Assembly: GCA_019418225.1 (NCBI GenBank)
Contig: DYCF01000038.1
Span: 1 to 37,690 of the forward strand
Source of the DNA: Clostridiales bacterium
GTDB taxonomy: Bacteria > Bacillota > Clostridia > Lachnospirales > Cellulosilyticaceae
Length of the DNA: 37,690 bases
Reading direction: 5' to 3'
Shown: positions 34,307 through 37,690 of the stretch, in pieces
Position numbering within the stretch: the stretch's first letter is position 1
How the letters are laid out: every line of letters starts with the position of its first letter
Made by a program: the position numbers and the translations under genes
Notes under the pieces: model-generated
Databases searched by the model: none
Seen by the model: the letters and a program-made list of their open reading frames with translations, nothing else
What the model was told of the DNA's origin: nothing

Positions 34307-34831
34307 ATGAGAAAACAACGCAGAGGACTTATAATGTGCATGGTGGTTATACTAGCATTGCAATTATGTATGAGTATTTATGCCAGCACTAGTCAAAACA
34401 TGCAAAATTCCAAGAACATAGTAGAATTCTTGAAAAAGAATGAAAAGGAATATTCAACATTGGAGCAGGCATTAGAAGCAGCTGGACTTACAGAGACATT
34501 AAAGGGTGAAGGTCCATTCACTATTTTCGTCCCAACCAACAGGGCTTTTGAACAATTACCAAAGGGTGCTTTAGAAAATCTTTTAAAGCCAGCCAATAAA
34601 GCACAACTTACAGATATACTCACATATCATGTTACAAAAGGTAAATTACCTGTTGAGGAAATTACTAAGTTAAATGGTCAAGACATTACGATGCTCAATG
34701 GTAAATCCGCTAAGATAGAAGTTAAAAATGGGGATGTCTATATTGATGGGGCTAAGGTTTTAAAAGCAGATGTTCCAGTAAGCAATGGTGTTATTCATGT
34801 TATTGATACAGTAATAATGCCTGAAAAATAG
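34307..34831 (+). CDS. Secreted fasciclin (FAS1) domain protein
   Basis: 174 residues with a signal peptide (hydrophobic core CMVVILALQLCMSIYA; cleavage near residue 28) and a single FAS1 domain: NIVEFLKKN, GPFTIFVPTNRAFEQLPKGA, LTDILTYHVTKGKL, NGVIHVIDTVIMPEK, the standard H1 and H2 boxes. FAS1 modules mediate adhesion or matrix contacts. No anchor is visible. GAGGAG precedes the ATG. It follows another surface-type gene but has a terminator between, so it is an independent unit. Confidence 0.92.
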   Translation: MRKQRRGLIMCMVVILALQLCMSIYASTSQNMQNSKNIVEFLKKNEKEYSTLEQALEAAGLTETLKGEGPFTIFVPTNRAFEQLPKGALENLLKPANKAQLTDILTYHVTKGKLPVEEITKLNGQDITMLNGKSAKIEVKNGDVYIDGAKVLKADVPVSNGVIHVIDTVIMPEK

Positions 34832-34871
34832 TAGATGAGAATAAAAGAATATAAAAGGTAATAATAATATG

Positions 34872-34918
34872 AAAGGCGTAAAAGATGCTTAATGCAGTAT
34901 TTTTTATGCCTTCTTTTT
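34872..34918 (+). terminator. Rho-independent terminator after FAS1 gene
   Basis: AAAGGCGTAAAA pairs with TTTTTATGCCTT (one G-U), followed by CTTTTT. Confidence 0.75.
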
Positions 34919-34942
34919 ATAAAAGTGTAAAATTACATAAAA

Positions 34943-35002
34943 AAGTTCATATTGACAAATATCGATATGAACTTTAATATAGATACATCAATAAATTTCG
35001 AT
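34943..35002 (+). promoter_or_regulatory. arsR promoter with operator inverted repeats
   Basis: TTGACA (34952-34957), 17-base spacer, TAATAT (34975-34980): a near-consensus promoter. AAGTTCATAT (34943-34952) and ATATGAACTT (34965-34974) form a perfect 10+10 inverted repeat that covers the -35 and spacer, with ATATCGATAT inside. A second repeat, ACATC/GATGT, lies at 34985-35004 just after the -10. These fit ArsR autorepression. Confidence 0.7.
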
Positions 35003-35014
35003 GTGAGGAGAGCT

Positions 35015-35323
35015 ATGGAAAATAAATATAAAAAGCATGCCATGATTTTCAAGGCTTTTTGTGATGAGAATCGTTTGATGATTTTAGAAATGCTTCAAAG
35101 CGGCGAGAAGTGTGCATGTAAGTTGTTAGATGAACTGAATATTGGGCAATCTACTTTATCGCATCATATGAAAATACTTTGTGAATCAGGAATTGTGGTA
35201 AGTCGAAAAGAAGGAAAATGGACACATTATGCCATTAGTGAAGAAGGCACATGCCATGCAAAGGCATTATTAAATGATTTGACTAAGGTGAATAATAGTG
35301 GTGAAGCTCAGGGAAAATGCTAA
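35015..35323 (+). CDS. arsR: ArsR-family metalloid-responsive repressor
   Basis: 102 residues from ATG 35015 (MENKYKKHAM), with GAGGAG just upstream; the open frame extends back to 34952 but that part is promoter sequence. It is a winged helix-turn-helix protein: FKAFCDENRLMILEML, recognition helix GQSTLSHHMKIL, wing SRKEGKWTHYAI. EKCACKLLDEL gives the paired cysteines used by ArsR to bind arsenite or antimonite. It probably represses its own operon with the MATE and arsC genes. Confidence 0.9.
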   Translation: MENKYKKHAMIFKAFCDENRLMILEMLQSGEKCACKLLDELNIGQSTLSHHMKILCESGIVVSRKEGKWTHYAISEEGTCHAKALLNDLTKVNNSGEAQGKC

Positions 35324-35353
35324 TTCTAATAAAATAAATGATAGGACAATAAA

Positions 35354-36676
35354 ATGAAAAAAGTTGATTTAACACAAGGGAAAGTAATGAATGTATTACT
35401 TGCTTTAGCACTGCCTATTATGGGAAGTTCACTGTTGCAGTTTACATACAACTTAGTGGATATGCTCTGGGTGGGGCATTTAGGGAGTGATGCTGTAGCA
35501 AGTATTGGGTCTTCTAGCTTTTTTGTAGCATTAGGTTATGCCATTAATGCCCTCATTATGATTGGTACAGGGATTAAGGTAGCACATAGTGTAGGAAAAG
35601 ATGATACGAGAGAAGCTAAAGAATATATACAAACAGGAATGCAGATGAGCGGAATCATTGGCTTTATTTATGCCATAGTGCTCATTTTATGTGGGAAGAA
35701 CTTTATTGGCTTTTTAGGTCTTAATAAAGTAGAAGTAGCTGCAAATGCTTATAGGTATTTGGCATGGAGTGCACCAATGCTATTTTTTGCATGCTTTAAC
35801 AATGTATTTTCAAGGATATTTGCTAGCTTAGGCAATACCAAGAGTGCGCTTAAAATAAGTACTGTAGGGATTATAATCAATATTGTATTAGACCCTATTT
35901 TAATTTATATTTTCAAATGGGGCGTGATAGGGGCAGCAATTGCCACACTTATAGCCAATGTGGTTATGTTTGTAATGTACTTAGGTGTAGGTAAGGAATT
36001 TTTAAAGATAGATTTTAAGCAAAAGATAGACTTTGAAAAAATGAGTGAGATTACAAGACTCGGAACACCGATTGCTTTTCAGCGTATTCTATTTACCTTA
36101 ATTAATATTTTACTGGCTAAGTTGATTGCTCAGTTTGGTTCAGATGCAGTAGCAGCGCAGAAGATAGGGATTCAAATAGAATCTGTAACTTATATGGTAA
36201 CAGGTGGTTTAAATGGTGCAGTGGCTAGTTTTATAGGGCAGAACTATGGGGCTAAAAAAGGAGAACGACTTAGAAAAGGATATCAGACAGCTATAGGTGT
36301 AGGTATAGTTTATGCAGCCTTAAGTAGTCTTATCTTTTGGGTGTTCCCAGAGCAGCTTGCAGGTTTATTTGTAAAGGAAACTGCAACGATTGCCATTGCC
36401 GCAAGCTATCTGCGTATCATTGCCTATTCTCAGATTTTTAATGCCATGGAAATGGTATCTAATGGCTTTTTAACGGGGATTGGCAGACCTAAGATTCCAT
36501 CTTATGTCAGTGTTATTTTTACAGCCTTAAGGTTGCCTATGGCATATATTTGTGTAAGCTTTCTTGGTGTTAATGGCATTTGGTGGAGTATAACGATTTC
36601 AACCATGTTAAAAGGCAGTGTCCTTGTGGGCATTTATCTTATAAGTATTAAAAATAAAATTACATTTACAGCTTAG
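35354..36676 (+). CDS. MATE-family efflux transporter
   Basis: 440 residues with about 12 hydrophobic segments. N-terminal DLTQGKVMNVLLALALPIMG and MLWVGHLGSDAVASIG, second-half repeat FQRILFTLINILLAKLIAQF and NGAVASFIGQNYGAKKGERL are classic MATE (NorM/DinF) features. It would export a substrate by Na+ or H+ exchange. It starts 30 bases after arsR and is followed 23 bases later by arsC, taking the place normally held by arsB or acr3. The substrate is unknown; arsenite or an organic arsenical is suggested only by position. Confidence 0.92.
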   Translation: MKKVDLTQGKVMNVLLALALPIMGSSLLQFTYNLVDMLWVGHLGSDAVASIGSSSFFVALGYAINALIMIGTGIKVAHSVGKDDTREAKEYIQTGMQMSGIIGFIYAIVLILCGKNFIGFLGLNKVEVAANAYRYLAWSAPMLFFACFNNVFSRIFASLGNTKSALKISTVGIIINIVLDPILIYIFKWGVIGAAIATLIANVVMFVMYLGVGKEFLKIDFKQKIDFEKMSEITRLGTPIAFQRILFTLINILLAKLIAQFGSDAVAAQKIGIQIESVTYMVTGGLNGAVASFIGQNYGAKKGERLRKGYQTAIGVGIVYAALSSLIFWVFPEQLAGLFVKETATIAIAASYLRIIAYSQIFNAMEMVSNGFLTGIGRPKIPSYVSVIFTALRLPMAYICVSFLGVNGIWWSITISTMLKGSVLVGIYLISIKNKITFTA

Positions 36677-36699
36677 TTTAAGCAAAAGAGGAGATTAAA

Positions 36700-37107
36700 A
36701 TGGAAAAATTAAAAGTTGCATTCGTATGTGTGCATAATTCATGTAGAAGTCAGATGGCAGAAGCATTAGGTAAAAAGTTAGCTTCAGACGTATTTGAAAG
36801 TTATTCAGCAGGGACAGAGCTTAGACCACAGATTAATCAAGATGCAGTTAGAATTATCAAAGACTTACATGGCATTGACATGAACGAAACACAACGCAGT
36901 AAACTGCTTGAAGATATTCCAGAGGTAGATGTAGTCATTACAATGGGCTGTAATGTAAAATGCCCAAACTTACCATGTAAGCATAGAGAAGACTGGGGCC
37001 TTGAAGATCCAAGTGGCAAAGAAGATGAAGCATTCATTAAGACAGCTAAGATGATTGAACAAAAGGTACTTGAGCTAAAAGCAAGAATTGCAAATAAGGA
37101 AATTTAA
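36700..37107 (+). CDS. arsC: Arsenate reductase, low-molecular-weight phosphatase type
   Basis: 135 residues. The P-loop VCVHNSCRSQMAEAL has nucleophile C10 and C15, R16. The second redox region TMGCNVKCPNLPC supplies C84, C88 and C93, followed by KHREDWGLEDPSGK. Compared with Staphylococcus pI258 ArsC (C10, C82, C89) the loop between the two resolving cysteines is three residues shorter (C84, C88), a variant common in anaerobes as I recall. It reduces arsenate to arsenite, probably thioredoxin-coupled. AGAGGAG precedes the ATG. Confidence 0.92.
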   Translation: MEKLKVAFVCVHNSCRSQMAEALGKKLASDVFESYSAGTELRPQINQDAVRIIKDLHGIDMNETQRSKLLEDIPEVDVVITMGCNVKCPNLPCKHREDWGLEDPSGKEDEAFIKTAKMIEQKVLELKARIANKEI

Positions 37108-37154
37108 TAAGAGGTAGAAGAGGCAGTAGGAAATAAGTTTCTTATTGTCTCTTA

Positions 37155-37192
37155 TTTTTAATTTGATAATGGATTTTTAATTTAATAATGGA
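37155..37192 (+). repeat. Tandem 19-bp repeat, two copies
   Basis: The unit TTTTTAATTTGATAATGGA at 37155-37173 is repeated at 37174-37192 with one difference (G to A at position 11). It lies 87 bases before the DUF1540 gene. Confidence 0.75.
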
Positions 37193-37278
37193 GAAAAATG
37201 GTTGTATGATTAAATACATAATTTGAAGTAATGAGGGAATTACTAAAGAGGTAATAAAAATGAAAGGAGATATTAAAT

Positions 37279-37440
37279 ATGTCAGTAAATTCAAGCATCG
37301 GATGCACTGTGAATTCATGCAAGTATCATGCAAAATCGCAGGACAACTGTACACTTAGCAAAATTATGGTAGGAACACATGAGGCACATCCTACACAAGT
37401 AGCTTGTACAGATTGTGAATCTTTTGAGTTAGAGAAATAA
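37279..37440 (+). CDS. DUF1540 small Cys-rich protein
   Basis: 53 residues. AAAGGAGA stands 8 bases before the ATG. Cysteines in SIGCTVNSCKYHAKSQDNC and VACTDCESFE follow the DUF1540 spacing (CxVxxCxYxxxxxxC...CxDCxxF), a probable metal-binding module of unknown function, frequent in spore-forming Firmicutes. It stands alone after the ars operon; a link with metal handling is possible but not shown. Confidence 0.82.
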   Translation: MSVNSSIGCTVNSCKYHAKSQDNCTLSKIMVGTHEAHPTQVACTDCESFELEK

Positions 37441-37506
37441 ATGTTATGAAGGAAGGAGACGATAAGCAAAAGAAAGAAAAGGTAAAACAGAAAGAAGGTA
37501 ATAATG

Positions 37507-37547
37507 GAAAAGGCGTAATGATGTAGACATACACATTACGCCTTTTA
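37507..37547 (+). terminator. Rho-independent terminator
   Basis: AAAAGGCGTAATG and CATTACGCCTTTT form a long perfect stem followed by ATAATTC; the T-run is inside the stem's right arm. Confidence 0.75.
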
Positions 37548-37599
37548 TAATTCTAAATCTTTAAATGTTATTTACAAAATTGAGTTAAATTAATTAGGG

Positions 37600-37673
37600 A
37601 TATAGATTTCACAGTTATATAGATTTCACATTTACAAATTTTAGTTATTTATAGTTTTTAGTCATGTGAAATC
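37600..37673. repeat. GATTTCACA repeats
   Basis: ATATAGATTTCACA at 37600-37613 and again at 37617-37630 (17-base period), with the reverse complement TGTGAAATC at 37665-37673. It could be an operator of a gene beyond the window. Confidence 0.5.
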
Positions 37674-37690
37674 ATTGAGAGAAACCTATT

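Larger units (their letters stand above)
37441..37690. other. Non-coding end of window
   Basis: It contains a terminator (37507-37547) and short repeats of GATTTCACA (direct at 37605 and 37622, inverted at 37665-37673). No supported gene. Confidence 0.5.

Noticed and set aside
34952..35014. N-terminal extension of ArsR
   Set aside because: These bases hold the -35, -10 and operator repeats; GAGGAG precedes the ATG at 35015.
37446..37526. 26-codon Lys/Glu-rich ORF after DUF1540
   Set aside because: No ribosome binding site at proper distance, low complexity, and its end runs into the terminator hairpin.

Overview
The window is AT-rich DNA with strong AAGGAG/AGGAGG ribosome binding sites, YesMN two-component regulation, many AraC-type regulators and a sigma-V/RsiV-like pair. 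Together with oxygen-independent chemistry (radical SAM, flavodoxin) this points to an anaerobic low-GC Firmicute. A cellulolytic or hemicellulolytic clostridium close to Lachnospirales/Cellulosilyticum is my inference from gene content only. No phage, insertion sequence or CRISPR array was seen.

Layout. 1-50: possible 3' end of a structured RNA. 176-586: small C_GCAxxG_C_C redox protein. 936-15431: a beta-glucan locus with two GH94 phosphorylases (cellodextrin-type and laminaribiose-type), a YesN/YesM-like pair, a sugar ABC transporter (lipoprotein plus two permeases, no ATPase), a second membrane-anchored binding protein, a lipoprotein lichenase (GH16) and an untracked 42-residue membrane peptide. 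The lichenase should release oligosaccharides with mixed beta-1,4/beta-1,3 bonds outside the cell. The transporter would import them, and the two phosphorylases can be read as successive steps that cut the beta-1,4 and then the beta-1,3 bond.

15497-20285: a divergent AraC regulator and a YclNOPQ-like siderophore ABC operon with Fur-like sites. 20401-21924: a sigma-V-like ECF factor and RsiV-like anti-sigma factor (minus strand). 22081-23031: intracellular subtilisin. 23062-28361: a second divergent AraC regulator and a five-gene operon of IsdE-like haem-binding lipoprotein, FecCD-type permease, ATPase, flavodoxin and ChuW/HutW-like radical SAM enzyme. I read this as a complete anaerobic haem-import and haem-opening pathway, and as one of the two most interesting systems here.

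28491-29917: SLH-GH18 secreted protein with a leader ORF. 30036-30118: tRNA-Leu(CAG). 30200-30780: degenerate DNA with a coding remnant. 30981-32495: an XRE helix-turn-helix domain fused to a full AlaA-type aminotransferase, with a candidate internal start for the enzyme alone and a promoter carrying TGAACTT repeats at 22-bp spacing. 32912-34831: two secreted surface-type proteins (choice-of-anchor A; fasciclin). 35015-37107: arsR - MATE transporter - arsC operon with the MATE gene where arsB/acr3 is usual. 37279-37440: small DUF1540 Cys-rich protein. Rho-independent terminators separate most of these units.
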